This document shows positions 8,271 to 17,341 of a stretch of DNA of 64,000 nucleotides, in pieces. Within the stretch, counting starts at the first letter, position 1. Each line of letters starts with the position of its first letter. A program made the position numbers and the translations under genes. Below the pieces are notes generated by a model. The model was not told the DNA's origin. It saw only the letters and a list, made by a program, of their open reading frames with translations, and did not search any database. Source of the DNA: Burkholderiaceae bacterium (GTDB taxonomy: Bacteria > Pseudomonadota > Gammaproteobacteria > Burkholderiales > Burkholderiaceae_C). The stretch covers positions 248,001 through 312,000 of the forward strand of contig JAHCKM010000002.1 of the NCBI GenBank assembly GCA_026125795.1, in the 5' to 3' direction.

Positions 8271-9476
8271 ATGAACTGCAAGACCTTTCGCCTCGTCCTG
8301 GCCGCCACCGCGCTGGCTGCTGCCGCGCTGCACGTGCGCGCCGACGTGGTGACCGACTGGAACCAGAAGGCCGGCGAGCTCGTCGGCGAAGCCAAACTCG
8401 GCACACCGCCGGCCAACCGCGTGATGGCGATGGTGCAGACCGCGGTGTTCGACGCGGCGCTCGCCGCATCGAAGCGTGTGCCCGGTGCCCTACAGCAAGA
8501 CGCCGTGGCGGCCGCGGTGGCCGCCGCCAATCGCGTGACCCTGACCAAGCTGATGCCGAGCCAGGAGGCGACGATCCAGGCCGCCTATGGCGCGGCACTG
8601 GCCGCGATTGCCGACAGCCCGGCCAAGAGCGCCGGCATCGCGGCCGGCGAAGAAGCCGCGGCCGCGCTGCTGGCGGCGCGCCTCGACGACGGCGCGGCCT
8701 CGCCCGAGAAGTACAAGCCGCACACCACCGCCGGCGCCTACGTGCCCACCGCCACGCCGGCCGTGCCCACCTGGCCACAGCGCAGGACCTGGGTGCTCAA
8801 GAGTGCGTCGCAGCTGCGGCCTGCGGCGCCGCCGGCGCTCAACAGCGCCACCTGGGCGCGCGACTTCAACGAGGTGAAGGCGCTCGGCGGCAAGACGAGC
8901 ACGCGCCGCACGCTCGAGCAGATTGAGATCGCGCGCTTCTGGGACTACTCGTTGCCGGCCATCTACCACGGTGTGGTGCGCTCGGTGGCGCTGCAGCCCG
9001 GGCGCGACGTGCTGCGCAACGCGCGCCTGTACGCCGCGGTGACACAGGCGATGGACGACGCGATGATCGCGGTGTTCGACGCCAAGTACACCTACAACTT
9101 CTGGCGCCCGAGCACCGCGATCCGCAACGCCGAGATCGACGGCAACGAGGCCACCGAGCCCGATGCGACCTGGGCCTCGATGATCGACACGCCGATGCAC
9201 CCGGAGTATCCGAGCGCGCACAGCATCCTGGCCGGCGCGGTGGGCGCGGTGCTGAAGGCCGAGCTGGCCGGCCAGCCGACACCGGAGCTGAGCACCACCA
9301 GCCCCACCGCCAAAGGCGTGACGCGGCGCTGGAACCGCATCGACGACTTTGTGCGCGAGGTGTCGGTCGCGCGCATCTACGAAGGCGTGCACTTCCGCTT
9401 CTCGACCGACGTGGGCTCCGCCATGGGCCAGCAGATCGGCGAAGCGACGGCCGCCAAGCACCTGCCACAACCTTGA
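8271..9476 (+). CDS. Secreted vanadium haloperoxidase / PAP2-type phosphatase
   Basis: 401 residues from ATG 8271, preceded by AAAGGAA. An N-terminal signal peptide ends near ALHVRA. The vanadate/phosphate-binding residues are visible: Lys272 and Arg279 (KYTYNFWRP), the PSAH block at 314-317 in place of PSGH, and Arg368 with His374 in RIYEGVH. This is the arrangement of bacterial vanadium-dependent haloperoxidases and class A acid phosphatases. The length fits haloperoxidase-like periplasmic proteins. Whether it oxidises halide or removes phosphate cannot be decided from motifs. The next DUF3455 lipoprotein begins 50 bases later. Confidence 0.85.
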   Translation: MNCKTFRLVLAATALAAAALHVRADVVTDWNQKAGELVGEAKLGTPPANRVMAMVQTAVFDAALAASKRVPGALQQDAVAAAVAAANRVTLTKLMPSQEATIQAAYGAALAAIADSPAKSAGIAAGEEAAAALLAARLDDGAASPEKYKPHTTAGAYVPTATPAVPTWPQRRTWVLKSASQLRPAAPPALNSATWARDFNEVKALGGKTSTRRTLEQIEIARFWDYSLPAIYHGVVRSVALQPGRDVLRNARLYAAVTQAMDDAMIAVFDAKYTYNFWRPSTAIRNAEIDGNEATEPDATWASMIDTPMHPEYPSAHSILAGAVGAVLKAELAGQPTPELSTTSPTAKGVTRRWNRIDDFVREVSVARIYEGVHFRFSTDVGSAMGQQIGEATAAKHLPQP

Positions 9477-9526
9477 TGCAACCAGCGGGGCGCCCGATGC
9501 GGTGCCCCGCGCAACGAAAGACTCCG

Positions 9527-10033
9527 ATGAACCAACTCACTTCCGTGGGCCTTGCGGCCGCAACACTCTTGCTGGCCGCCTGCGCCGGCGTGCCGGCCGC
9601 GCTCAAGCCCGAAGGGCAGCACCGCCTGGCCGAGCGCGTGGCCGCGCAGGGCGTGCAGATCTATGAGTGCCGCGCGCTGCCCGACGCCGCCGGGGCGCAA
9701 TGGGCTTTTGTCGCGCCCGAGGCCGATCTGCTCGATGCACGCGGCGTGGTCACCGGCAAGCACTACGCCGGTCCGCACTGGGAATCGTTGGACGGCAGCA
9801 AGATCATCGGCGCCGTGAAAGCGCGTGCCGATGCGCCGCAAGCCGGCGCGATCCCATGGCTGCTGCTGAACGCCAAATCGGTCGGCGGGCCGGGGCGCTT
9901 TGCCGGCGTGACCAGCGTGCAGCGCATCCACACCGTGGGCGGCGCGACACCGCGCAAGACCTGCGACGGCACCACGCTGGGCGCGATCGAGCGTGTGCCG
10001 TATCGCGCCGACTACGTGTTGTTCTCGTCCTGA
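9527..10033 (+). CDS. DUF3455 lipoprotein
   Basis: 168 residues from ATG 9527. The N-terminus is a lipoprotein signal with lipobox LLAAC (Cys near residue 17), so the protein is exported and lipidated. The rest matches the gene at 1-414: GVQIYEC, KHYAGPHWE, AIPWLLLNAKS, a VTSVQRI segment and an RVPYRADYV end. Function is unknown. It lies between a secreted haloperoxidase-like enzyme and an alpha/beta hydrolase on the same strand. The spacing to the hydrolase is only 16 bases, so a common transcript is likely. Confidence 0.85.
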   Translation: MNQLTSVGLAAATLLLAACAGVPAALKPEGQHRLAERVAAQGVQIYECRALPDAAGAQWAFVAPEADLLDARGVVTGKHYAGPHWESLDGSKIIGAVKARADAPQAGAIPWLLLNAKSVGGPGRFAGVTSVQRIHTVGGATPRKTCDGTTLGAIERVPYRADYVLFSS

Positions 10034-10049
10034 GCGCGGGGAGCCCACG

Positions 10050-10910
10050 ATGCCGATCCTGCTGCACGACGGCCTGCGCATCGACTACGCCGACGCCGGC
10101 CAGGGCCCGCCGGTGCTGCTGCTGCACAGCTCGGTGAGCGGCAACCGCCAGTGGCGCAAGCTCATCGGGTTGCTGGAGCGACGTTTCCGCGTGATCGCGC
10201 CCAACTTGCGCGGTTATGGCGGCACCACGCCGTGGCGCGGCGAGCGCGCGCAGACCATGGCCGATGCCGCACGGGTGGCGCTGGAGCTCGTGGATGCACT
10301 CGCGCTCGATGGGCCGCTGCGCATCGTGGGCCACTCGTTCGGCGGCGCGGTGGCGTTGTGGACCGCGCATGTGCTCGGCGCGCGCGTGTCGCATCTGGCG
10401 TTGTACGAGCCGATGCTGCCCGGCCTGCTGCCGGCGCACGGGCGATTCACGGCCGCGCGCGAAACGGGCGCGCTGTATGCCGACGTGAAGCACCTCGGCG
10501 CCGCCGGCGACTGGATGGCACTGGGCCGGCGCTTCACCGATTACTTCAACGGTGACGGTGCCTGGGACGCCAGCCCGCCCGAGCGGCGGCAGTTGATCGC
10601 CGATCTGCTGCCGCCCAACCCGCACGAGTGGGACGCGTGCATCGCGCCGCTGCGCGCCGATGCGCTGCACGGCATCCGCGCGCGCGGCCTGCTGATGCGC
10701 GGCGGCGCGACGCGGCCGGCGCTCACCGAGATGGCGGCCCTGCTGCACGAACGCTTTGCGCACTGGCAACTCGCGGATCTGCCGGGCTGCGGCCACATGG
10801 CGCCGCTGACGCACGCCGACGCCGTGAACCGCCTTGTTCACGAGTTTCTCGGCGCCGATGAACGCGCGGATCCCACGCGCAAGACCGAGACGGCAGCGGC
10901 TTGGGCGTAG
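10050..10910 (+). CDS. Alpha/beta hydrolase (Ser nucleophile)
   Basis: 286 residues from ATG 10050, selected over an upstream in-frame ATG because it starts just after the DUF3455 stop. The nucleophile elbow is GHSFGG with Ser96, and a C-terminal GCGHMAPLTH provides the His. An LLLHSSVSG segment sits at the oxyanion position. It is a general esterase or C-C hydrolase-type enzyme with no substrate-specific signature. The last residues are a short Asp/Thr/Ala-rich tail. A GC hairpin with a short T-rich run follows at 10986-11010. Confidence 0.84.
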   Translation: MPILLHDGLRIDYADAGQGPPVLLLHSSVSGNRQWRKLIGLLERRFRVIAPNLRGYGGTTPWRGERAQTMADAARVALELVDALALDGPLRIVGHSFGGAVALWTAHVLGARVSHLALYEPMLPGLLPAHGRFTAARETGALYADVKHLGAAGDWMALGRRFTDYFNGDGAWDASPPERRQLIADLLPPNPHEWDACIAPLRADALHGIRARGLLMRGGATRPALTEMAALLHERFAHWQLADLPGCGHMAPLTHADAVNRLVHEFLGADERADPTRKTETAAAWA

Positions 10911-10985
10911 CGCGCCGCCGGTGCCCCGTGACCCCGGACGTTCGACCCACGCGGTTCTGAACGTTCGTCGGGCCGGACCGCGGCT

Positions 10986-11010
10986 GGCCCCGACGGCGTG
11001 GGGCCTTTCT
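10986..11010 (+). terminator. Possible Rho-independent terminator
   Basis: A six-base stem GGCCCC (10986-10991) pairs with GGGGCC (11000-11005) across an eight-base loop and is followed by TTTCT. The T-run is short, so termination may be weak. It would end the transcript of the hydrolase group before the next methyltransferase gene. Confidence 0.4.
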
Positions 11011-11023
11011 GGCCGAGAGGACA

Positions 11024-11944
11024 ATGTTCAGCATGGTGTCCACGGTGCGACCCGCCTGGCGCGCGACGATCGCGATCGTCCACAGTGCGCTGAAGCCCAG
11101 GCTCACGCAGCCGCGTGTGGCTGATGCGCGCGATGTTGCGCTGAACGCGCGGGTCGGCGCAGACGCCCACTGGCGCGCACTCGTCGCCTGCGTCAGCAAC
11201 GCCTATCGCGCGGCCGACGGCCACGCGGCCCGATTTGCCGCCAGCAAGCTCAAGCGCGATCCGGTGTTCCGGCATGTGTTCGAGCACGGGCTGATCCCAC
11301 CGGGGGCCACGGTGCTCGACCTCGGCTGCGGCCAGGGTCTGCTGGCTGGCTGTGCAGCGGTGGCAGCCGAGGCGCAGCGGCGCGGCGACTGGCCGGCCGC
11401 CTGGGGACCGGCACCGACGGACATCCGCATGATCGGGCTGGAGCTGAACCCGCTGCAGTTGCAGCGGGCCGCCGCGGGCGGCCTCGCCGCGGCGCGTTTT
11501 GTGCTGGCGGACATGCGCCGCGCCGACTTTCCGCGGTGCGACGTGATGACCTGCATCGACACGCTGCACTACATGCCGCTGTCCGAGCAGGACGACGTGC
11601 TGCTGCGCGCGCGCAACGCATTGCGTGCCGGCGGCGTGCTGCTGCTGCGCGTGCACGACGACTCGGCGCCGCTGCGCTGGCGCCTGGGGCTGTGGATTGA
11701 CCGCATCACGCGCGCGGTGCAAGGCGGCGGCTTCGAGCCCGTGCACGGCCGCACGCTCGAATCGTGGTGCACCGTGCTGACCCAGCTGGGCTTCGAGGTG
11801 GAGTGCCGTCCGATGAACGGGCGCCTGCCGTTCGCGAATCTGCTGCTGGTGGCGCGACAGCGCGCTTCTCGCGCATGCACGATTGATTGCGTCGATGTGC
11901 GATCCGCAGGTGGCAGCGCGTCGCAGGCGGCTCCGGGTCGTTGA
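11024..11944 (+). CDS. Class I SAM-dependent methyltransferase
   Basis: 306 residues; an in-frame ATG at 11033 is an alternative start, and GAGAGG lies just upstream of both. Motif I is VLDLGCGQGLL near residue 101, the acidic residue of the next strand is in IGLELNPLQL, and the substrate-side motif is CIDTLHYMPL. An N-terminal segment (KLKRDPVFRHVFEHGLI) is shared with methyltransferases often seen near fatty-acid-like or polyene biosynthesis genes, but no such genes are in the window. The acceptor is unknown. It faces the catabolic operon end-to-end, with the terminator at 12124-12156 between them. Confidence 0.83.
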   Translation: MFSMVSTVRPAWRATIAIVHSALKPRLTQPRVADARDVALNARVGADAHWRALVACVSNAYRAADGHAARFAASKLKRDPVFRHVFEHGLIPPGATVLDLGCGQGLLAGCAAVAAEAQRRGDWPAAWGPAPTDIRMIGLELNPLQLQRAAAGGLAAARFVLADMRRADFPRCDVMTCIDTLHYMPLSEQDDVLLRARNALRAGGVLLLRVHDDSAPLRWRLGLWIDRITRAVQGGGFEPVHGRTLESWCTVLTQLGFEVECRPMNGRLPFANLLLVARQRASRACTIDCVDVRSAGGSASQAAPGR

Positions 11945-12123
11945 GGTATTAAGGTTCCGTCGACCGAGGGTGCGCTGCGAAAGGCTGTGCCCGACCCAAA
12001 GCGGACAGACTCGGCTTCGCAAAGCGGTCGACCAGAGTTTCGAGTCGACACGACGCCGTGGCAGGCGGCCGCAGCCAGAAGTTCCAGACGCGCTGGGTGG
12101 CCGCTCGCCTCTTATGACAAAAC

Positions 12124-12156
12124 GGCGCCCCTGATGGCAAAACCATCAAAGGCGCC
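12124..12156 (-). terminator. Terminator of the 22-kb minus-strand catabolic run
   Basis: A long hairpin: GGCGCC pairs with GGCGCC, then TGATGG pairs with CCATCA, separated by a two-by-two mismatch (CC/AA) and closed by CAAAA. Read on the minus strand it is followed by GTTTTGTC. It starts 14 bases after the iorB-like stop codon, which fits a Rho-independent terminator for that strand. Confidence 0.8.
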
Positions 12157-12169
12157 GCATCAATCTGCG

Positions 12170-14473
12170 CTACGTCTTCAGTTGCTCTCGCACGGGCAGT
12201 TGCCGGATCCGTTTGCCGGTTGCCGCGAAGATCGCGTTGCAGATCGCCGGCGCGATCGGCGGCAGCGCCGGTTCGCCGACCCCACCGAGCGGTCGAGAGT
12301 AGTCGCCCGGCATGATGTGCACACGGATGTCGACCGGCGACGTGCTGATGCGCGACAGCTCGAACTCGTTCAGGTTGCTCTGCTGGACGCGACCGTTCTT
12401 GAACGAGATTTCGTTGTGCAGCGCGATGCCCATGCCCATCACGGCCGCACCCTCGACCTGCGACTCGATGCGTTCGGGATTGATGACCCCGCCGCAGTCG
12501 ACTGCCACGTCGATGCGCGGCACCTTGACGTTGCCGGCGGCATCGACCTCCACGTGCGCGACCGCGGCCACGTAGGTGACGAACGTGTAGCTGGCGGCCA
12601 ACCCCAGTCCGCTGCCCTTGGGCATCGGCTGGCCCCAGCCGCCCAGGCGCGTCGCCACCTCGATCACCCGGCGCAAGCGGCCGGTGTCCATCGGATAGCG
12701 CTCCGGATCCTCGCCGTGGTTCCAGTCGTCGCCGTGCGTGCGCGTGTCGATCAAACGCGGCGGCCCGATCAGGTCGAGCAGGAAGTCGCGATGGTCCTTG
12801 CCTGCGGCAGAGGCCATCTCGGCGATGAACGACTGGGTCGCGAACGCATGCGGCACGTTCGACACCGAGCGGAACCAGCCGATCCGCGTGTGTGCGGCGG
12901 CTTCCGGGTTCTCGATGCGCACGTTCGGGACCAGCGACGCCGCCTGCAGCAGCGTCATGCCCAGTTCGATGTTGAACTGGTTCTTCGCGCCGTCGACGAA
13001 GGTCGAGAGGATCGTCGGCGCCACCGAGCGGTGCAGCCATGCGACGCACCTGCCGCTCTCGTCCAGTCCGCCTTCGAGATGCTCCGACGACACCGTGTGC
13101 AGGTAGTCGTTGCGCAGGTCGTCCTCGCGCGTCCAGATGACCTTGACGGGCTGGCCGTCCATGGCCTTGGAGACCACCGCGGCCTCGACGCAGAAGTCGG
13201 GCTTCGACTTGCGCCCGAAGCCGCCGCCGAGCAGCGTCACGTTCACCTTGACGTTGGACGGGTCGATGCCGAGGCGCTTGGCGACCAGGTCGCGCGCCGC
13301 CTGGGGCGACTGCACCGACGACCACACCTCGCACTTGCCGCCGACGATGCGCGCCGCGGCGGCCGGCGGCTCCATCGTGGCGTGCGCCAGGTGCGGCAGG
13401 TAGTACTCGGCCTGCACCTTCTTGACCGCCTTGGCATACGCGGCATCGAAATCGCCTTCCTTGCGCACCACCTTGCCGGGGCTGCGTGCGGCCGCTTCCA
13501 TCGTCGTGCGATAGGCCGCCGAGTCGTACGAGGCGTTGGGGCCATCGTCCCAGACGATCTTCAGCGCCTCGCGCCCCTTGAGTGCGGCCCAGGTGTTCTT
13601 GGCCACCACCGCCACGCCGCCGAGCGGATTGAAGTTGGCCGGCGGCGCGCTCGGCTCGATCTGCACCACCTTCACGACACCGGGCACCTTCATCGTCGCC
13701 GACGAATCGACGCTGACCACCTTGCCGAGGTACACGGCGGGGCGTGCGACCACCGCATACAGCATGCCGGGCAGCCGCACGTCCTGGCCGTAGACGGCCT
13801 TGCCGGTCACGATGTCGCGGCCGTCGACCAGCTTGATGTTGCCCTTGCCGATGTAGCGGAACTGCGAGGGATCCTTCCGCTTGACCTGGGCGCGCGACGG
13901 CACGGGCTGCTTCGCCGCGGCCGCGGTGAGCTTGCCGTAGCCGATCCTGCGGCCGGTCTTGGCATGCACGACCTCGTGGTTCTTGGCCTGGACTTCACCG
14001 ACCGGGACCTTCCATTGCTCGGCGGCAGCGCTCTCGAGCATCATGCGCGCCGCCGCGCCGCAGGTGCGCATCGGCGTGAAGAAGTGGCGCGTGCTGCGCG
14101 AACCGTCGGTGTCCTGGTTGCCGTAGCGCTTCTCGTCGCCGGGCGCCTGGACCACCTTGACGCGCTTCCAGTCGGCCTCGAGTTCGTCGGCAACGATCAT
14201 CGGCATGCTGGTGCGCACGCCCTGGCCCATCTCGGAACGGTGGCACACGATGCTCACCGTGCCGTCCGGCGCAAGCGACACGAACACCAGTGCATCGTCG
14301 ACCCAGCCGTTGGGCATGCCGTCGGCACCGTACTTCTTCGGTTCGGCAGCCTGACCGCCGGCATAGCCAGTGACCAGGACGAGTCCACCTGCCGCAGACG
14401 CCTGCTGCAGGAAACGACGCCGACCCGCGCTGTCGAGCGCTTCGGGCTTGAAGAGATCGGTACGGGCGTTCAT
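12170..14473 (-). CDS. iorB: Isoquinoline 1-oxidoreductase-like large subunit, molybdopterin-binding
   Basis: 767 residues from ATG 14471-14473, overlapping the small subunit by four bases. A twin-arginine signal (RRRFLQQASAAGG) near residue 18 implies export of the folded complex to the periplasm. The body is an aldehyde/xanthine dehydrogenase-type molybdenum domain in IorB arrangement, with segments such as VCHRSEMGQGVRT and VTLLGGGFGRKSKPDF. With the small [2Fe-2S] subunit it should hydroxylate a heteroaromatic ring or oxidise an aldehyde. Upstream cytochrome c and PQQ dehydrogenase genes suggest that electrons from both enzymes enter a periplasmic respiratory chain. The substrate is unknown. 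Confidence 0.88.
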   Translation of the reverse strand: MNARTDLFKPEALDSAGRRRFLQQASAAGGLVLVTGYAGGQAAEPKKYGADGMPNGWVDDALVFVSLAPDGTVSIVCHRSEMGQGVRTSMPMIVADELEADWKRVKVVQAPGDEKRYGNQDTDGSRSTRHFFTPMRTCGAAARMMLESAAAEQWKVPVGEVQAKNHEVVHAKTGRRIGYGKLTAAAAKQPVPSRAQVKRKDPSQFRYIGKGNIKLVDGRDIVTGKAVYGQDVRLPGMLYAVVARPAVYLGKVVSVDSSATMKVPGVVKVVQIEPSAPPANFNPLGGVAVVAKNTWAALKGREALKIVWDDGPNASYDSAAYRTTMEAAARSPGKVVRKEGDFDAAYAKAVKKVQAEYYLPHLAHATMEPPAAAARIVGGKCEVWSSVQSPQAARDLVAKRLGIDPSNVKVNVTLLGGGFGRKSKPDFCVEAAVVSKAMDGQPVKVIWTREDDLRNDYLHTVSSEHLEGGLDESGRCVAWLHRSVAPTILSTFVDGAKNQFNIELGMTLLQAASLVPNVRIENPEAAAHTRIGWFRSVSNVPHAFATQSFIAEMASAAGKDHRDFLLDLIGPPRLIDTRTHGDDWNHGEDPERYPMDTGRLRRVIEVATRLGGWGQPMPKGSGLGLAASYTFVTYVAAVAHVEVDAAGNVKVPRIDVAVDCGGVINPERIESQVEGAAVMGMGIALHNEISFKNGRVQQSNLNEFELSRISTSPVDIRVHIMPGDYSRPLGGVGEPALPPIAPAICNAIFAATGKRIRQLPVREQLKT

Positions 14474-14937
14474 GCTGCACCTCTCTTGGTTGCGACCTCC
14501 TTGATGGAGGCACGGATTCGCGTGTAACACCCGCAGCGGCAGATGTTGCCGCTCATCGCTTGATCGATGTCCTTGTCGCTCGGGTTCTTCATCGACTTCA
14601 GCAGCACGGCCGCCGACATGCATTGACCCGCCTGGCAGTAGCCGCACTGCGGGACGTTGTTGTCGACCCACGCGTCCTGCACCATGCGGCCGATCTTGTC
14701 GGCCGCGAGTCCTTCGATGGTGACGACCTTCTTGCCGGCAACCGCGGAGACCGGCGTCGTGCACGACCGCACCGCCTGGCCACCGACGTCCACGGTGCAA
14801 GCACCGCAGATGGCCATGCCGCAACCGTACTTGGTTCCGGTCAGTCCGAACTCATCACGCACCACCCACATCAACGGGGTGTCCGGATCCGATTGAGCTG
14901 TGACGGCCTTGCCGTTGAGCAGAAATTTCGTAGCCAC
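14470..14937 (-). CDS. iorA: Isoquinoline 1-oxidoreductase-like small subunit, two [2Fe-2S] clusters
   Basis: 155 residues. The plant-type cluster motif is YGCGMAICGACTV near residues 39-51, and the second, alpha-helical cluster motif has CGYCQAG near 98-104 and CRCGCY near 135. Two [2Fe-2S] clusters of this kind relay electrons from a molybdopterin site. The gene overlaps the large subunit as ATGA, so the subunits are translationally coupled. It lacks an export signal, as expected if it travels with the Tat-targeted large subunit. A cytochrome c gene is 52 bases upstream and is a plausible electron acceptor. Confidence 0.92.
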   Translation of the reverse strand: MATKFLLNGKAVTAQSDPDTPLMWVVRDEFGLTGTKYGCGMAICGACTVDVGGQAVRSCTTPVSAVAGKKVVTIEGLAADKIGRMVQDAWVDNNVPQCGYCQAGQCMSAAVLLKSMKNPSDKDIDQAMSGNICRCGCYTRIRASIKEVATKRGAA

Positions 14938-14989
14938 CTAGACCTCCTGTTTGCTTGCAGTGAAGCGCCTGGGCGCTTCAGCTCTACTG

Positions 14990-15457
14990 TCACTTGCCGT
15001 CACCGGCTTTGCCCTTCGCATCTCGAGCAAGCTGATAGTTGGCTACGTAGGCCCAAATCGCTTCGAGATCGCTGCCCTTGATCACGGTACCCCATGCGGG
15101 CATGGCCCGCTTGCCATTGACAACAGCACTAATAAATCGTGGCTTGTCGTTGAGGGGAAAGGTCCGCAGATCGAAGAAGCCACCTCCGGGCGTCACCATT
15201 TGCAGACCATGGCACTTCATGCAGTACGCCTTGTACAAGCCCTCGCCCGGCTCGACGAGTTTCAGGTCGACGTCGGCGCCGGTCGCTGTCTGGCTGGGGG
15301 CCGGCGCAGGAACTGCATTGGGATCGAGAGGGTTGTCGGACTGCTTCGGCGCGTCTTGTGTTTTTACGGGTGCAGCCAACGTGTGTTGCACAGGCACTCC
15401 AAAGGCGCAAACCAACAGAGTCGACAGTGCCGCTCTTTGGAGCACACCGCTAGTCAC
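14990..15457 (-). CDS. Periplasmic c-type cytochrome
   Basis: 155 residues with an N-terminal signal ending near HTLAA. One heme-binding motif, CMKCH, is visible, and a likely axial Met lies in KRAMPAWG. The C-terminus has the typical IWAYVANYQ helix of class I cytochromes. A Pro/Ala-rich stretch separates the signal from the heme domain. It sits between the PQQ dehydrogenase (15 bases upstream) and the iorAB genes, so it probably accepts electrons from the PQQ enzyme and possibly from IorAB. Confidence 0.9.
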   Translation of the reverse strand: MTSGVLQRAALSTLLVCAFGVPVQHTLAAPVKTQDAPKQSDNPLDPNAVPAPAPSQTATGADVDLKLVEPGEGLYKAYCMKCHGLQMVTPGGGFFDLRTFPLNDKPRFISAVVNGKRAMPAWGTVIKGSDLEAIWAYVANYQLARDAKGKAGDGK

Positions 15458-15472
15458 TACCGCGCTCCTTTG

Positions 15473-17173
15473 TCACCTGTGAAGTGCGAAGGTCCAGACC
15501 GAACCACCCGCCGGCACTGAGGGCAACGCCGGATCACCGGCAGCGCCGGCATAGATGGACGCGGCGCCGCTGGTGACCGTCACGTACTGCTTCCCGTCCT
15601 TCTGCCAGGTGATAGGAAGGCCGGTGATTCCTGAACCGGTTTGAAATTTCCAGACCTGCTTGCCTGTGTCTGAGTCGTAGGCCAGGAACTCGCCCGTCAG
15701 GCTTCCCGTGAAGAGAAGTCCACCACCCGTGGCGAGAATGCCCGTCCACTGTGGAATCTTCAATGGCACGTCCCACACACGCTTGCCGGTCATTGGGTCG
15801 ATCGCCGACATGAAGCCGCGATTTCCATCCTCTGGTTCGGCATAGCCAGCGATGTCAACGGCCAAGAAGATCGCCGGCAGCTTGGGCTCGTCGCGAATGT
15901 TCTTGATCTTCATACCGAAATTGATGCCATTGACGTACGCCAGCTTTCGGGTCGGGTCGAACGCGATTGGCATCCAGTTCTTCACGCCCGCCCACGAGGG
16001 GAACACCACTTCGTGCTCGGCCATGACTGCCTGTGCCTTGAAGCGTCGCGTGATGTCCGAGTCGATCGGGCGACCGGTTGTCATGTCGATGCCGTTGGCC
16101 CAGTTGACCTTCTTCCCGTAGAGATTTGCCGCCAGAAGTTTGCCGTTGGTGCGATCGAGGACGTAGAAGAAGCCATTGCGGTTGGCGTTCATTAGTACCT
16201 TCGTCGGCCTGCCACCAACGTCTATGTCCGCTAGAACCATTTCAGCAACCGCGTCGTAGTCAAAAGCATCGCCTGGCGAGAACTGGTAGTGCCAAACGAT
16301 CTCACCGGTCTTCGGCCGGATGGCCAGAACGGAGCAGATGTACAGCGAGTCGCCACCGTTGGCTCTCTGTGCCGGGTTGAAGGGAGACCCGTTGCCTGTG
16401 CCCCAGTAGACCAGGTCGAGTTCGGCGTCATAGCTGCCCGTGATCCAAGTGCTCGCGCCGCCTGTCTTCCACTTATCGCTACCGTTCCAAGTCTCGGATC
16501 CCTTCTCACCAGGTGCCGGGGTGGTGAAGCGCGTCCAGAGCACCTTGCCGGTCTTTGGGTCGTAGCCTCGAATAAAGCCCCGGGTGTTGAACTCAGCACC
16601 CGACATGCCGGTGATGAGCACGTCACCCACCAGCAGCGGCGCGCTCGTGATCGAGAAGCCCTCCTTGTACTCCGCAACCTTTGTGCGCCATAGCACCTTG
16701 CCGTCCTGCGCGCTCATGGCGATTAGGTGGGCGTCGAGCGAAGGCCGATACAAGACGCCATCGCGATAGGCCATGCCGCGAGCGTGCGAACCGCAACACA
16801 CCATGGCGCTCACATCGGCCGGAAGGTCGAGCGTGGTCTTCCACTTCTGCCGGCCAGTAACTGCGTCGATCGCGACCGTGGCGTTGTAGGTTGCCACATA
16901 CATCGTGCCGCCGATCACAAGAGGCTCCGTCGATGTGTTCGCCGAGGTGTCGAGGCTCAGCGACCAGACCGGTACCAGGTTCGAAACATTGCCTCGATTG
17001 ATCTTGGCCAACTCAGAGTAGCGCCGCTGCCCTTTGTCGATCCCATAGGTGGTGACATCAACGTCTCCCGCAGAGACACCTGACGTTCCGGACTGAGCTC
17101 CCGCGCAACCTGCAAGGATCGCGGTGGCCGCCATCAGCGAAGCCGTCACAGCGCGGAGAATCGATATGTGCAT
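15473..17173 (-). CDS. PQQ-dependent alcohol dehydrogenase with Asp-Tyr-Asp metal motif
   Basis: 566 residues from ATG 17171-17173, preceded by AAAGGAG. The signal sequence ends in a possible lipobox (ILAGC, Cys23). The adjacent Cys pair typical of quinoprotein alcohol dehydrogenases is at 126-127, and metal/PQQ residues appear as Glu194 (SGAEF) and Asn261 (GTGNGSP). The catalytic-Asp region reads FDYDAV, Asp305-Tyr-Asp307. The second Asp is the position filled by Asp in lanthanide-dependent enzymes and by Ala in calcium-type MxaF. There is no fused heme domain, so the adjacent cytochrome c is the likely partner. The alcohol substrate is unknown. Confidence 0.88.
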   Translation of the reverse strand: MHISILRAVTASLMAATAILAGCAGAQSGTSGVSAGDVDVTTYGIDKGQRRYSELAKINRGNVSNLVPVWSLSLDTSANTSTEPLVIGGTMYVATYNATVAIDAVTGRQKWKTTLDLPADVSAMVCCGSHARGMAYRDGVLYRPSLDAHLIAMSAQDGKVLWRTKVAEYKEGFSITSAPLLVGDVLITGMSGAEFNTRGFIRGYDPKTGKVLWTRFTTPAPGEKGSETWNGSDKWKTGGASTWITGSYDAELDLVYWGTGNGSPFNPAQRANGGDSLYICSVLAIRPKTGEIVWHYQFSPGDAFDYDAVAEMVLADIDVGGRPTKVLMNANRNGFFYVLDRTNGKLLAANLYGKKVNWANGIDMTTGRPIDSDITRRFKAQAVMAEHEVVFPSWAGVKNWMPIAFDPTRKLAYVNGINFGMKIKNIRDEPKLPAIFLAVDIAGYAEPEDGNRGFMSAIDPMTGKRVWDVPLKIPQWTGILATGGGLLFTGSLTGEFLAYDSDTGKQVWKFQTGSGITGLPITWQKDGKQYVTVTSGAASIYAGAAGDPALPSVPAGGSVWTFALHR

Positions 17174-17341
17174 GAGGCTGTCTCCTTTAATCACTCTTGA
17201 TCGCTCGCGCCGTTGCGCGAGTCCCTCTTTGGTACGGTTTCGCGCGGCAAGCACGACATCCGCCCGGCTGAGGTCGCGTTGTCGTGACGTGCACCCTCTG
17301 ACCGGCGTCAGCGACTTTAGAAATCAAAATCGGCCTTGACG

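Noticed and set aside
11987-14527. Open frame of about 846 codons on the plus strand
   Set aside because: It lies antisense to the iorB-like gene, whose motifs, Tat signal and overlap with iorA are convincing. The antisense product has no family features.
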